This document shows positions 52,301-60,689 of a stretch of DNA of 64,000 bases, piece after piece. Numbering within the stretch: the stretch's first letter is position 1; each line of letters opens with the position of its first letter. The position numbers and the translations under genes were made by a program. The notes under the pieces are model-generated. The model did no database searches. It was not told the origin of the DNA and saw only the letters and a program-made list of their open reading frames with translations. This DNA is from Methylomagnum ishizawai (GTDB lineage: Bacteria > Pseudomonadota > Gammaproteobacteria > Methylococcales > Methylococcaceae), in assembly GCF_019670005.1 (NCBI RefSeq), contig NZ_AP019783.1:2754150-2818149 (forward strand). Reading direction: 5' to 3'.

Positions 52301-54019
52301 CCTCAGCCCAATGGCGCGGGCTTGCCGGATGGCGTCCTCGTCGCCGACGCCGCCCAAGGGCGCCTCGAACGGCTTGTCGGCCCGGCCCTGCCGTAGCGCC
52401 ATCACCAGGGCGGCGTTCGCCTCCATCTCGCCCAGGGCGGTACCGAGTATCTTGTCGGATTCGGCCAGGGCGGCCAGCTTGCGCCGCATGACTTCCTTCC
52501 CGGCGGCGAGGTCATGGCCATCATGGGCCTCATCCAGAGTCGTTTCCCCCGCCTGCTTTTGTAGTTCCTTGGCCTGATCCAACGCGGCGCGGCTGGTCTC
52601 CATGTAATGGTTTACGTGCCAATCCTCAAAGCCTTGTTGTAGTTGTTCGATTTCCGCCTTGGACATATCGGCGTGCAGCCGCCGGGCCAAGACTTGCGCC
52701 GCACCAGCGATGCCCAACACATCCACCACGGAGCGGTCCACCAGCGCATCGCCCCCGGCGGCCAGGGCCAGGGAATTGATCGAATTGAACGCGCCGACAC
52801 CGATATGCCGCCGGAGTTGTTGTTCGTCCTTGTCGGCGACTTCCGCCAAGAATGAACGGGTGGCGGCGGTGCGCAGGTTGTTTTCCAGGTCTTCGGCGAC
52901 CTTGGTATCAAGGTCGGGATCATCGGCGGACACTTCAAGGTTGTACGCCTTGATGCGGTCGGATTTGTCGATGTCCTTGTTGGCGTCGACCGCGGCTTTT
53001 TCCGTGAGTTTGAGCGCCTTCTGCGCCTTCATCAGCTTCACGGCGGTCTTGGCGTCCACCAGTTTCTTCAAGGGCGCCGTGTCGGGTTCCTCGCGGAGGG
53101 TTTCCAACGCCTGGGCGATCTTCCCGGCGGTCCCCTTGGGTTTGGCGGTACCCCCACCTCCACCGGCGGCGGTTTTCTTGCCACCACCCTCCTCTTCCGC
53201 CTTCCTGGGCTTCCCGGCTTCCCGTTCGGCCTTGACCTGGGCGGCTTCGGTCTTTACGGCTTCGTCGGTCGCCCCCATGGCCTCGGCGCGGGCCTTGAAA
53301 TCGGTGGAATAACCCAGACCCCCCGCGCCCTCGGGCTTCACCGGGTCGATGTCGGCGACGGATAGTTTGTCGGGGTCCTCGGTGGTCAGCGGCACACCGC
53401 CCAGACCGGCCTCGGCGCGGGCCTCCTGATCCGATACCAGCCGGTCGCGTTGCAGGTTCACGGCTTCGTGGGCGCGCTTGAGCATTTCCCGGTGATGCTG
53501 TTCGCGGGCCTTCTTCTGCGCGGCCTCGGGTAGGTCGGCGTGGTCGGCTTCGTTGAACTCGTGGTCCTTCCAGCCCATGGCCTGGGCCACGGTATTGATG
53601 AACTCGCCCTGCTTCTGTCGCTTGCGGTCCAGGACACCGGCCTTGGCCGCTTTCTTGGCCTCGGCCATGCCGCTTTCCTGGTCGCGTTTGCGCTGTTCCT
53701 TGGCGACGAGTTGCTTTTCCTTCAAGCGCTCGCGGGATTGTTGCTTGTAGTCGGACTGCGGCTTGAGGCCGCGCAGGCGTAGGTGATTGAGTTTGCCGCC
53801 CGCGCCGCCGATGACGTGGTACACGCCGGAGCCGGGTTTGTGTTCCTGGACGAGGACGGGCACGCCCTTTTCGTCGTGCCCATTGGGATGGACGGTGATC
53901 CAGCGACTTCCCGCCGGGATTGAACCATACGCCCCTTTGGTCAGGTTGGCGTCAAAGCGGTAATGCTCGGGTGGGAGGGCGTAGCGGTTGCCGGAGGGGA
54001 AAACCAGCGTGATGGTCAT
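49352..54019 (-). CDS. Giant polyvalent protein with SF2 helicase domain
   Basis: 1555 residues from ATG 54019 (overlapping the upstream stop as ATGA; GGAAGGGTGG precedes). Residues 1-90 include a beta domain (ITLVFPSGNRYALPPEHYRF). A highly charged helical linker follows, then several hundred helical residues. From about 1030 a helicase core appears: Walker A GVGTGKT (about 1063), Walker B NVDEGDN (about 1200), motif V-VI VASDAAAAGVNLQRGQW and QRSGRIDRVGQR (about 1486). This is the Snf2/strawberry-notch-like SF2 type found in long phage polyvalent proteins, which may be injected with DNA to shield it. Part of the same series as the methyltransferase protein upstream. Confidence 0.82.
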   Translation of the reverse strand: MTITLVFPSGNRYALPPEHYRFDANLTKGAYGSIPAGSRWITVHPNGHDEKGVPVLVQEHKPGSGVYHVIGGAGGKLNHLRLRGLKPQSDYKQQSRERLKEKQLVAKEQRKRDQESGMAEAKKAAKAGVLDRKRQKQGEFINTVAQAMGWKDHEFNEADHADLPEAAQKKAREQHHREMLKRAHEAVNLQRDRLVSDQEARAEAGLGGVPLTTEDPDKLSVADIDPVKPEGAGGLGYSTDFKARAEAMGATDEAVKTEAAQVKAEREAGKPRKAEEEGGGKKTAAGGGGGTAKPKGTAGKIAQALETLREEPDTAPLKKLVDAKTAVKLMKAQKALKLTEKAAVDANKDIDKSDRIKAYNLEVSADDPDLDTKVAEDLENNLRTAATRSFLAEVADKDEQQLRRHIGVGAFNSINSLALAAGGDALVDRSVVDVLGIAGAAQVLARRLHADMSKAEIEQLQQGFEDWHVNHYMETSRAALDQAKELQKQAGETTLDEAHDGHDLAAGKEVMRRKLAALAESDKILGTALGEMEANAALVMALRQGRADKPFEAPLGGVGDEDAIRQARAIGLRPGDYSIDKVGTNTVLTVMPAGLDRLSKPMARDELTRVRRNLDIIEGKHDEDDWLPMGVANRPDLGMPDLKPGIAPTLAEPFRPGPDLARSMRDYIGGRIADGDSPADILADLQSQPMIDKAGADRYREYLDALDRVMPLKDPETGKFRPVEALKPELEKMADEFTASRHGGTLAPLHRQRFEVDQKAVDALHRALAAHPEGVAAYKPIGELTNQDQRALREFFHANIAKEDVDAADLRHQLERVQGEEPEKEVEDMFGEISENPDWREWKAHRDQLAEKVNAASLTWHKYAKMMRGHTHAYASIQDLIRSNVAQKFAEEHNRLRPDAPLKLGREVIRGNLNHLDAVDPKARDERIRQERALVDSLRNREGGKYAAGSVADKLDAARERQEAFGQAQIGMFGGEDDLFGDTSPATKAKPLGADERHSLGHAAESQIARMMSIVGPNFRPGKPTKIWRPVMGSRDAEGGKNKDFVRQRAIKHIVANKRTVLAAGVGTGKTLVGLGAFTHLRGQGKAKRGLFLVPSAVQSQFSGEALRYLEPGRFNWHIEPGASQAERIAAYKDPDTHFAVMTHAGFRDDMIHLGAKHAGIDEKAMSERLGAMKSVERRAWAKGVMDKEGINFDYLNVDEGDNLLNRRGKENSALANVVDSVSAHTPYYVSASADPVKNDVSESFDLLAKMDPERYNDRAAFLRRYGPNTEAAQEGLRREMARYWFPASVESGVKADKREEQVELTPDQHAALKDVSKLAARARIARMEGKVDVDAVRRLSPNSFEGVPEDRHEALSKQLQAGLGMVKSAAMRRIIDAHPQGAKVERIAQLAKERKGKPGVVFAHSLDAVNAIADRLRREGHRVVTLTGADSGKDKDAKRLAFQPEAGEAKVDILVASDAAAAGVNLQRGQWLVHSDVPDTARTHAQRSGRIDRVGQRNDVELIDLVANHPAERAARERLKTKYGLRELMTSPMEGLDDSGLGYFLGRRRAEQGG

Positions 54020-54240
54020 GCCGTCCACCCTTCCAGCCGCACAAACTCATGGAAAGCGCATGGCCCACCGCAAACCACGCTAGGCGTTACCGCACCGTCA
54101 TCGGAAACCACATGGGGGTTTAGGTGGATTCTGCGTTCACAGTCGGGGCAGACAATGAATGCGGTCTTACGCCCGCTTCCGGTGCGGCAGGGTTTGTAAG
54201 TGCCGGGTTCGCGGGTTTCGCTCAGGGTGAAGGTCTTCAT
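54016..54240 (-). CDS. Small zinc-finger-like protein
   Basis: 74 residues with two Cys pairs (CPDCERRIHLNP and CGGPCAFHEF) and His residues, so probably a zinc-binding protein. It overlaps the helicase start by four bases. A perfect 9-bp hairpin sits just before its ATG. Confidence 0.65.
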   Translation of the reverse strand: MKTFTLSETREPGTYKPCRTGSGRKTAFIVCPDCERRIHLNPHVVSDDGAVTPSVVCGGPCAFHEFVRLEGWTA

Positions 54241-54242
54241 GC

Positions 54243-54269
54243 GCGGGCAGTCCGTGGGAAACTGCCCGC
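54243..54269 (-). promoter_or_regulatory. Hairpin immediately before the zinc-finger gene
   Basis: GCGGGCAGT (54243-54251) pairs perfectly with ACTGCCCGC (54261-54269) around nine bases, ending three bases from ATG 54240. In the RNA it would occupy the ribosome-binding region. It may control translation of the zinc-finger and helicase genes. Confidence 0.45.
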
Positions 54270-54277
54270 ATTCTCAA

Positions 54278-54286
54278 GTCACGACC
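54278..54286 (-). promoter_or_regulatory. GGTCGTGAC phage element 6
   Basis: GGTCGTGAC on the minus strand, 37 bases before ATG 54240 and four bases behind the stop of the preceding gene (54290). Confidence 0.65.
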
Positions 54287-54289
54287 GGT

Positions 54290-54643
54290 TCAGCCCTCGA
54301 TTTCCGACGCGGCCTTGATGATGGCGTAGGGGTCGAGATCGAGGGCACCAGCCGCCGCCACGACAAAGGGATCGGTGTTGAGGAAGGCCGAAGCGGCCGC
54401 CCACCCATCCTGGATGTCCTGGTCCGCCGCCGCCACATAGGCGTCCACCGCGGTCCTCAACCCGCTCTGATTGAGGTAGCGGCGCAACTGCCAGGGCGAA
54501 CAGGCCGCTACCGGCGCGGGGAGCGGCATGGGCGGCAATTCATCCCCTGGCAGATAGCAATCCCAGGAATCATCCGCCTCCACATGGACGGCCAGGACCG
54601 GGGTGAGGGCGTCGCGGGCTTGGAGGGTCTTGACGTTCTGCAT
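54290..54643 (-). CDS. Phage protein, tail-fibre-assembly-like
   Basis: 117 residues. The stretch PVAACSPWQLRRYLNQSGLR, then AVDAYVAAADQDIQDGWAAA, recalls short phage proteins encoded next to fibre genes. It follows the fibre-like gene after five bases. Function not established. Confidence 0.55.
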   Translation of the reverse strand: MQNVKTLQARDALTPVLAVHVEADDSWDCYLPGDELPPMPLPAPVAACSPWQLRRYLNQSGLRTAVDAYVAAADQDIQDGWAAASAFLNTDPFVVAAAGALDLDPYAIIKAASEIEG

Positions 54644-54648
54644 GGCGG

Positions 54649-55290
54649 CTAGGGTCCGGGGTGGTGGGTGATCGTCAATTCCTTGATGGTCAGGGTTTCC
54701 CCCGCCGACCCGGAATTCTTGTTGAAGGTGATGCTGAGATAGTTGGCATTCGCGGCGATGTCCGGGATGGTCGTGTCGGACGCGCCCACGGCGGACGTGC
54801 CGCCGCTGAACGAGGTCGTCGAGCCGATGGTCGTGACCCGGATAGCCGTGGCCGAAGCGATCTTGAGGCGCGGGTTCTCGGCGGTATGGGTATTGGTGGA
54901 CCCATACCCCAGCGAGAAGACGCTGCTATCGACGCCGATATCCCCGGTGCCGCCGAACCGGATATTCCGGGCGAACGCATCGGCGGTCCCCGATTTCAAC
55001 GTGCGGATGACCAGCCCCAGCGCATCGCCCACCCGCAACAGGCCCGCCGGGAACACGACCTGGGCCACCAGCGTGGCCCCGGCGTAGGTGCCGACGACAT
55101 CGGTCGTGGTGTTGTAGACCTCCGTGGGGCCGACCAAGCGCCAGGCCGAACCATCGGAGAACCACAGGGAGCCGTGGCCCACGCCGTAGTCGGTGACGCG
55201 GATCAACCGTCCCGCGTAAAGCGAGGCCGGGGGCCGGGTGGCCCACGCGAAGGCCGGTAGCGCCGCCATCCTGGAAGCCCACCCATTCAT
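54649..55290 (-). CDS. Fibre/decoration-like phage protein
   Basis: 213 residues from ATG 55290, overlapping the upstream stop. Beta-rich and Ser/Thr/Gly-rich (YAGRLIRVTDYGVGHGSLWF, NTTTDVVGTYAGATLVAQVV, GGTSAVGASDTTIPDIAANA). It looks like a virion surface protein. Confidence 0.6.
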   Translation of the reverse strand: MNGWASRMAALPAFAWATRPPASLYAGRLIRVTDYGVGHGSLWFSDGSAWRLVGPTEVYNTTTDVVGTYAGATLVAQVVFPAGLLRVGDALGLVIRTLKSGTADAFARNIRFGGTGDIGVDSSVFSLGYGSTNTHTAENPRLKIASATAIRVTTIGSTTSFSGGTSAVGASDTTIPDIAANANYLSITFNKNSGSAGETLTIKELTITHHPGP

Positions 55291-55745
55291 GCCAGCACCT
55301 CGTAGGTGTCGGTGGCGGACCCGGTGACGCGGGTGAACCGCAGCGCCGCCAGCCGCCCCAGGAAGACATCGGTGGCGATGGCGGAGACGGTGCCGGGGGG
55401 CCACGCCTGCCAGTTCGCGGCACCGGGGTGGGTGGCCGCGCCCGGCGTGGTCGAATATTCGGCCTTGCTGGTGTTGCCCGCGCCTGGAATCAGGGTGGCG
55501 GTGACCGGGCCGGGCGAGCCGGACACATCGACCACGACGGGCGTGGAGGCGACGGCCCCCGAGGTGGCAATGCCGCCGCCGCCCATCAGCGCCACCGGCA
55601 ACGGATTATCAGCCGATACGTCGGCCGTGCCGTCCACGCCCTCGAATTGGCAGAGGGTCCGTAGGTGCATCACACCGGCCACGAACTTCGCGGCGAACTT
55701 GAACCCCCCGTTCAGCGGAGCGTTATCCCGTGGCGAGTCGGACAT
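55287..55745 (-). CDS. Phage structural protein
   Basis: 152 residues, first gene behind element 7. Beta-rich (LRTLCQFEGVDGTADVSADN, ATSGAVASTPVVVDVSGSPG), with GGGAGA before the ATG. It probably works with the following fibre-like gene; function unknown. Confidence 0.6.
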   Translation of the reverse strand: MSDSPRDNAPLNGGFKFAAKFVAGVMHLRTLCQFEGVDGTADVSADNPLPVALMGGGGIATSGAVASTPVVVDVSGSPGPVTATLIPGAGNTSKAEYSTTPGAATHPGAANWQAWPPGTVSAIATDVFLGRLAALRFTRVTGSATDTYEVLA

Positions 55746-55783
55746 TGGAAGGGTCTCCCGTGCGAAATTGGAGCCAGCGTAAT

Positions 55784-55792
55784 GTCACGACC
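55784..55792 (-). promoter_or_regulatory. GGTCGTGAC phage element 7
   Basis: GGTCGTGAC on the minus strand, 38 bases before ATG 55745 and only two bases after the stop of the giant upstream gene (55795). Confidence 0.65.
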
Positions 55793-55794
55793 CG

Positions 55795-58700
55795 CTAGGC
55801 GGCTTTCAGCAGCCCAAACGCCTTCGCCAGCGTCCCGGTATCCCGCAGCGCCGCCATCAATCCATCCAACGCCGCATTGATGCGCTCGCGCTCCTCGCCT
55901 TCCGGGAAAGGCCGTTGGTCCAATAGGCGGTAATAACGGTTATCCGCCATCGAGGACAGGTAATCGTTGCGCCTGCCCTGCCCGGCCAGCCGGTCCTCGC
56001 ACCATCCTTGGAACGCCCTGGCCGCCATCTCGCGGGGCTTGCTCCAATATTTGCCGTGGTCGCCGCCATCCAGCCTGGCGGCCTCGAAGGCGAATTCCGA
56101 CATGGATGGCCCGGACTCAACCAGGGCTTCCCCTCCGGCGGGCTTGGCGTCGTAATAGGCGGCGGCCATCTTGCGCCAGTCCTTGCGGTTCTTCTCGGAC
56201 ATCTTGTCCGTGCGCCCGGCGAAATGGGCATCCACCGCCCGCACGGCGGCGTGGATATCGCCCGCGGCCTTGATGATCCCGGCCACGCCCCGCGCGATGG
56301 ATCGGTCGATGTTGTAGCGGGCCGTCTTCACGTCCTTGTCGGTGTACCTGATCTTCTCGCCCAGCCGGTGCGGGCCGTCCAGCATGGCCCGGCGGAATGC
56401 GATCATGGCATCGCGCAATTCCCCCTCTGGGAGTAGCGCAGGGTCTTCGCTGGCATATACGTCCTTGCCGCTGGCCTGCCCGGTTTCGACCTCGCCGACG
56501 AGGTTGTCGATGGCGTGGAAGATTTCGTGGCCCAGCGAACCGCCGCCCCCCAACTTCGTGAGGTTGATGGTGCGATAGATGGGCTCGTAATGCGCCCGCG
56601 CCGCCATTCCGCCCGCGCTGCCATGCCCCCGAGCCCCGAAAGCCAGGGCCACGCGGCCATTCATCGCGATCTGGCCGGGGTCCACGCCCAACAGGTCGGC
56701 CAAGTCGGACAGCGCTTCCGCCGACTTCTGGACATGGAAGGATGCCGCCGCCGGGTCGGACAACACCCAGTTCCCGGACTGCACATCGCGCAGGTTGAAC
56801 ATCGCCTTGAGCGCCGCCGTGGAAGCCACCTTGACCGGCTGGCCGCCCTTGCGCTCGAAGGTTTCGGCGACCTGTAGCTGGAACCGGACTTGGCCCTTCG
56901 TGGCCCTGGGCGCATCGACCGTCTTGCGCTCCTTTTCGGCCCAGGACCAGTCCTCGATCTTGCCGATTTTGGCTGCGGCCAGGTGTTCGCGGAAGGCGTC
57001 CGCGCCGTCGCGCCGCCGGTAGTTGAGGATGCCGAGGAAGCGCGGCCCCATGAGCTTCCAAGCGCGGTGGACCGGATTTTCTTCCCTGTTGCGGGCCTTG
57101 GCCTTTTCGACGATGGAGCGCATCACACCGTAGGCTTGGCCCACGGCCTGCGCCATCGGGCTGTCGGTGCGGCCCTTCGCCACCTCGGGGTGCCGGGCAT
57201 CCCACTCTTCCAGGTCGGCCCGCGCTTGCTCGGCAGCGGCCTTGAGTTGGCGGATTTGCCCCTCCAAGGCCGGGTCGGCCTTCCAGCCCTTATCCAATCG
57301 GCGTTGTTGCTTATACCCCAGGGCGCTGGCCTCGTGGCCGGGGTTGATCATGGCCTGCACCAGCGCATCGCGCTCTTTGGAAAGCGCCCATCGCCGGTCG
57401 GCGATCCCCCGGTAAATCCCCTGCGCCTTCTGGTAGTCCGCCGCTTCCTGGGCATTCAGGATCGCACCCTCGTATTCGTCGCGCAGGGTGTTGAGGGCAT
57501 CCGTCACCGCGTCGGGGGTTTTGCAGGCTTCAAGGCGGGTACGGAGGCTTTCCAGGCCGACGGCATAATCCCGCCGGGCCTGGGCGCTGTCTTCGGGGGG
57601 TTCGGGCGCAAGGCTGGCATAAACGCGGTCCACAAGGAACCCGGCCCCCGGTTCCATGCCACCCGCCTTGAGCGCATCCCAATCGACGGCGCCGAACAGG
57701 TTGCTCTTGGTGATGAGTTCCTTGGCCTCGCGGGGGTTTTGTTCGATCTCCTGCCAATCAATATCGGTGGCGCGGAGTTGCCGTCCCTCGCGACCCGCCT
57801 GCCGGATCATCTGCGCGGCCAGTTCCTTGCGGCTGCCGCCGATATAGCCGGTATCGCGGAAACGATAGTTGGGCGAATTGGGATCGTCGTCGGAAAAGTC
57901 GCCGCCGGTCTCAAGGGTGTTCTTGGGTTTGGGGGCGCGGACCTTGCCTTTCTTGGCGTCGAACCCATCCGCCACCTTCCGCGCCAACTCCGCCGCCCGT
58001 TCGCTGTCGGGGTTGGTCAGGAGTTCGTCGGCGAGGTCTTGCTTGGCTTCGGCGTGGGCCACTGGGTCATGCGCTGGTTCAGTGCTTTCCGGTTCTGCGC
58101 CCGCGCCACCTTCCGATGGAACGCCAGATACCCCGTCCGCAGTTCCGCCCGTACCAGCCGATGCACCTTGTTCTTCATCACCGTGGGTAGGTCCAGTAGC
58201 TTCATCCGTAGATTCCTCGTCGATCCGATGCCAACGCCCGCCGCGCAGGACGTAGCGCCGGCCGCTTTCTTCCTTCGTGTCGCCTTCCTGTGGGCCATCA
58301 CCGGCACGGCTTGGCGTAGCATCATGGGGGCTGGCTTCGCCGTTCAATTCCTCGCCCGTCAGCACCGGCTTCTGGATCGCCACCAACCGCGCATTGGCCC
58401 CGGTCGTAGCGGCCAGGGCCTTATCCTGGAACGTGCCCTCGGGCAGTTTCTCGACCTCGGCACCATGCTCGTCCAGCCATTCCCGGAAGCCCGCGGCTTT
58501 TTTATCGCCCCGGAAGAACACGCCTTCCCCGGCTATCGCCACCAGCTTGCCGCCGGGTTTGAGCAGGTCGTAGGCGCGTTGGATGTGGTCGGCGTCTTGG
58601 CCGTTGGAGAAGGGCGGATTCATTACGATGGCGTCGTAACCGCTATCGGTGCCGCGCTTCTCCAACGGGGTCAACTCATCGCGGTTGTACCAACCCAGTG

Positions 58701-60636
58701 GATCGCCGCTTTCGTTCACGAGGCCCACCCGGTTGCTGCCTATGCCACCGCTCCCGCGCATGATGCCCTCGGTGCCGTCCTTGGCCCTGAATTTGTCGCC
58801 GAACGTGAAGGACCGTGGCTTCATGTCCATGAAATCCCGGCCCACGAGGTTGTGTTTCTTGGCTTCCAACACATTCCGCAGGGCATCCGAAACCTCGACC
58901 ACATCCACATCCCCGCCAGCCTCCCGCGCCGCGTCGGCCAGGTGCCCGTTCCCGGCGGAAGGTTCCAATACCTTCATGCCGGGCTTGATGCCCGCCAGGG
59001 CGGCCATGCGCGCGGCGAGGGACTTGGGGGTGGGAAAGAAATCGATGCCGACCTTCTGGCCGACCAGGGCGCGTTCCGCCACCTTTACCGGGTCTTCGGC
59101 CTTCCTCCCGGCGCGGACATCGAGATATTCGGCCAATGCGGCGCGGAGGTCGTCGGCGTTTTCGATGCCCGCCCGGATGAGGCGCTTGGCGTTGGCCTGC
59201 TGCTCCACCGCATACCAGCCCACGGCGTTTCTCATGGCGTCCTTGCCAATGGCGGCTTCGAGCTTGTCGAAGTCGTCGGGCTGGATGTAGTGACCACTGC
59301 GGCGGACGATGGCCGCTAGGCCGACCGACCCACGCTGACCGTTGATAGCCCGCAACAGGCGTTCTTTTGCCCCATCAATATTCAAGGCCGGGGCTGGATA
59401 GCGCACATGGTTGAGGTCGGCATTCTCGGCGGGACGGCCTTTGCGCTTTTCCTGTTCGCGGTAGGGCAGGTTCCGGTCGCGCTCGAACATTGCGCTCCGC
59501 AGGATACGGTCCAGCAATTCCACCATGGTTCGGCTATTCACCCCGGCAAGCCGATTGGCCTCGCCCGCCTCGATGGCGTCGGCGATGTTGTGCATGGTCC
59601 TGGCGATGGCTTCGTCGCGCAGGGCATCGCCGATGGCGCCTGCGGCCATCCGCGCCCGCCGGGCGGTGTTGGTTTGGCGGTCCCGGCTTTGCGCCTCCTG
59701 GGCCTTGCCCATCAGGCCGTCGGCCACCTTGCGGAGCTTGTCGGCCTGGGCCTTGCGCTTGTCGGCCTCGGTCTTTTGGAGGGATTCCATCGCCGCGGCC
59801 GGACCGCCGGACGCCAGGGCTTGTTTGGCCTCCTCATGCTGTTCGGGCGTGATGGCCCCGGATGCCTTGCCCCGGTCCAGCGCGGCCAGGGCTTCCAGAT
59901 GCTTGTCGCGGATGAAGTAGCCGCCATCCTTCTTGAAGGTGAATTCGTCGATGGCTTTGGCCTGTGGATAGGTCAAGTCCGTGCGGATGACACCCCGGAT
60001 GGTTTTGCCCTTTTTGGTGACATGATCGATGGTTTCCGGCTGATCGGTGGCGGGCAAGGCCGGTGTGGTGGGGCTATCGGCGGGTTTGGGCGGGATGGCA
60101 TAGCCGTTGGGTTCCCCGGCTTCGCGGACGGTGACGGGTTCTTCGATGTGCGGTGCTGACGTGCTTACCCCTTTTGCATCACCTGCACCTTCACGCCGCT
60201 CCTGCACCCCCTGTGGTTTGTCCGCCACGAACAAATCCCCCTGCTGCGCCGGTGCTTCATGCTTCGCCCCCAGCACCAGAAATTCCCGCACCATCGCCAC
60301 CGGCTTGCGGGCGACTTCGGCCATGCTCTCGTAGAGCTTGTCGCGCTGCGGCTCGGGCAGGCCCGCCAGGATCGACAGCAGCCGCCGATAGCCGCCGTGC
60401 TTGTGGACGAACTGGCCCAGCCGCCCCAATTTGTGGGCTTCGGTCCTGGGCTCGGCATGGCCGAATAGGTCGTGCTGTCCGCCTTGCGGATGCAGGCGCT
60501 TTTTCTGCAAGCGGATGTGCGGCGCGACGACCGCGCCGTCCTTGCGGGTGTGGGCGCGGACCTGGGTGGGCATGTCGAAGAGGCCGAGTTGTTCGGCCTT
60601 CAGGAGGTCGGCGGGCGTGAACAGCAGGTAGAGCAT
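55795..60636 (-). CDS. Giant polyvalent protein with methyltransferase and zincin-like domains
   Basis: 1613 residues. An N-terminal helical part precedes a Rossmann methyltransferase: LEPSAGNGHLADAA (about residue 557, SAM-binding motif I) and VMNPPFSNG (about 671, the NPPF catalytic motif of N6-adenine or N4-cytosine methylases). An acidic Gly/Ser linker (about 775-870) follows, then a helical region. The C-terminal domain has GHEIFHAIDN (about 1369), the HExxH zinc-protease motif of the LPD1-type domain. Such proteins are thought to protect or process phage DNA after injection. Separate enzymes fused into one chain fit the polyvalent class. It starts its own unit behind element 8. Confidence 0.82.
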   Translation of the reverse strand: MLYLLFTPADLLKAEQLGLFDMPTQVRAHTRKDGAVVAPHIRLQKKRLHPQGGQHDLFGHAEPRTEAHKLGRLGQFVHKHGGYRRLLSILAGLPEPQRDKLYESMAEVARKPVAMVREFLVLGAKHEAPAQQGDLFVADKPQGVQERREGAGDAKGVSTSAPHIEEPVTVREAGEPNGYAIPPKPADSPTTPALPATDQPETIDHVTKKGKTIRGVIRTDLTYPQAKAIDEFTFKKDGGYFIRDKHLEALAALDRGKASGAITPEQHEEAKQALASGGPAAAMESLQKTEADKRKAQADKLRKVADGLMGKAQEAQSRDRQTNTARRARMAAGAIGDALRDEAIARTMHNIADAIEAGEANRLAGVNSRTMVELLDRILRSAMFERDRNLPYREQEKRKGRPAENADLNHVRYPAPALNIDGAKERLLRAINGQRGSVGLAAIVRRSGHYIQPDDFDKLEAAIGKDAMRNAVGWYAVEQQANAKRLIRAGIENADDLRAALAEYLDVRAGRKAEDPVKVAERALVGQKVGIDFFPTPKSLAARMAALAGIKPGMKVLEPSAGNGHLADAAREAGGDVDVVEVSDALRNVLEAKKHNLVGRDFMDMKPRSFTFGDKFRAKDGTEGIMRGSGGIGSNRVGLVNESGDPLGWYNRDELTPLEKRGTDSGYDAIVMNPPFSNGQDADHIQRAYDLLKPGGKLVAIAGEGVFFRGDKKAAGFREWLDEHGAEVEKLPEGTFQDKALAATTGANARLVAIQKPVLTGEELNGEASPHDATPSRAGDGPQEGDTKEESGRRYVLRGGRWHRIDEESTDEATGPTHGDEEQGASAGTGGTADGVSGVPSEGGAGAEPESTEPAHDPVAHAEAKQDLADELLTNPDSERAAELARKVADGFDAKKGKVRAPKPKNTLETGGDFSDDDPNSPNYRFRDTGYIGGSRKELAAQMIRQAGREGRQLRATDIDWQEIEQNPREAKELITKSNLFGAVDWDALKAGGMEPGAGFLVDRVYASLAPEPPEDSAQARRDYAVGLESLRTRLEACKTPDAVTDALNTLRDEYEGAILNAQEAADYQKAQGIYRGIADRRWALSKERDALVQAMINPGHEASALGYKQQRRLDKGWKADPALEGQIRQLKAAAEQARADLEEWDARHPEVAKGRTDSPMAQAVGQAYGVMRSIVEKAKARNREENPVHRAWKLMGPRFLGILNYRRRDGADAFREHLAAAKIGKIEDWSWAEKERKTVDAPRATKGQVRFQLQVAETFERKGGQPVKVASTAALKAMFNLRDVQSGNWVLSDPAAASFHVQKSAEALSDLADLLGVDPGQIAMNGRVALAFGARGHGSAGGMAARAHYEPIYRTINLTKLGGGGSLGHEIFHAIDNLVGEVETGQASGKDVYASEDPALLPEGELRDAMIAFRRAMLDGPHRLGEKIRYTDKDVKTARYNIDRSIARGVAGIIKAAGDIHAAVRAVDAHFAGRTDKMSEKNRKDWRKMAAAYYDAKPAGGEALVESGPSMSEFAFEAARLDGGDHGKYWSKPREMAARAFQGWCEDRLAGQGRRNDYLSSMADNRYYRLLDQRPFPEGEERERINAALDGLMAALRDTGTLAKAFGLLKAA

Positions 60637-60674
60637 GGGCGTGGCGCGGCTGGATAGAGGGTCGGGATTTTCAA

Positions 60675-60683
60675 GTCACGACC
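60675..60683 (-). promoter_or_regulatory. GGTCGTGAC phage element 8
   Basis: GGTCGTGAC on the minus strand, 38 bases before ATG 60636. It begins the long minus-strand series of units. Confidence 0.65.
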
Positions 60684-60689
60684 GGGGCC

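Noticed and set aside
16552-60683. GGTCGTGAC elements as T7-type RNA polymerase promoters
   Set aside because: No single-subunit RNA polymerase gene is present and the conserved part is shorter than such promoters.
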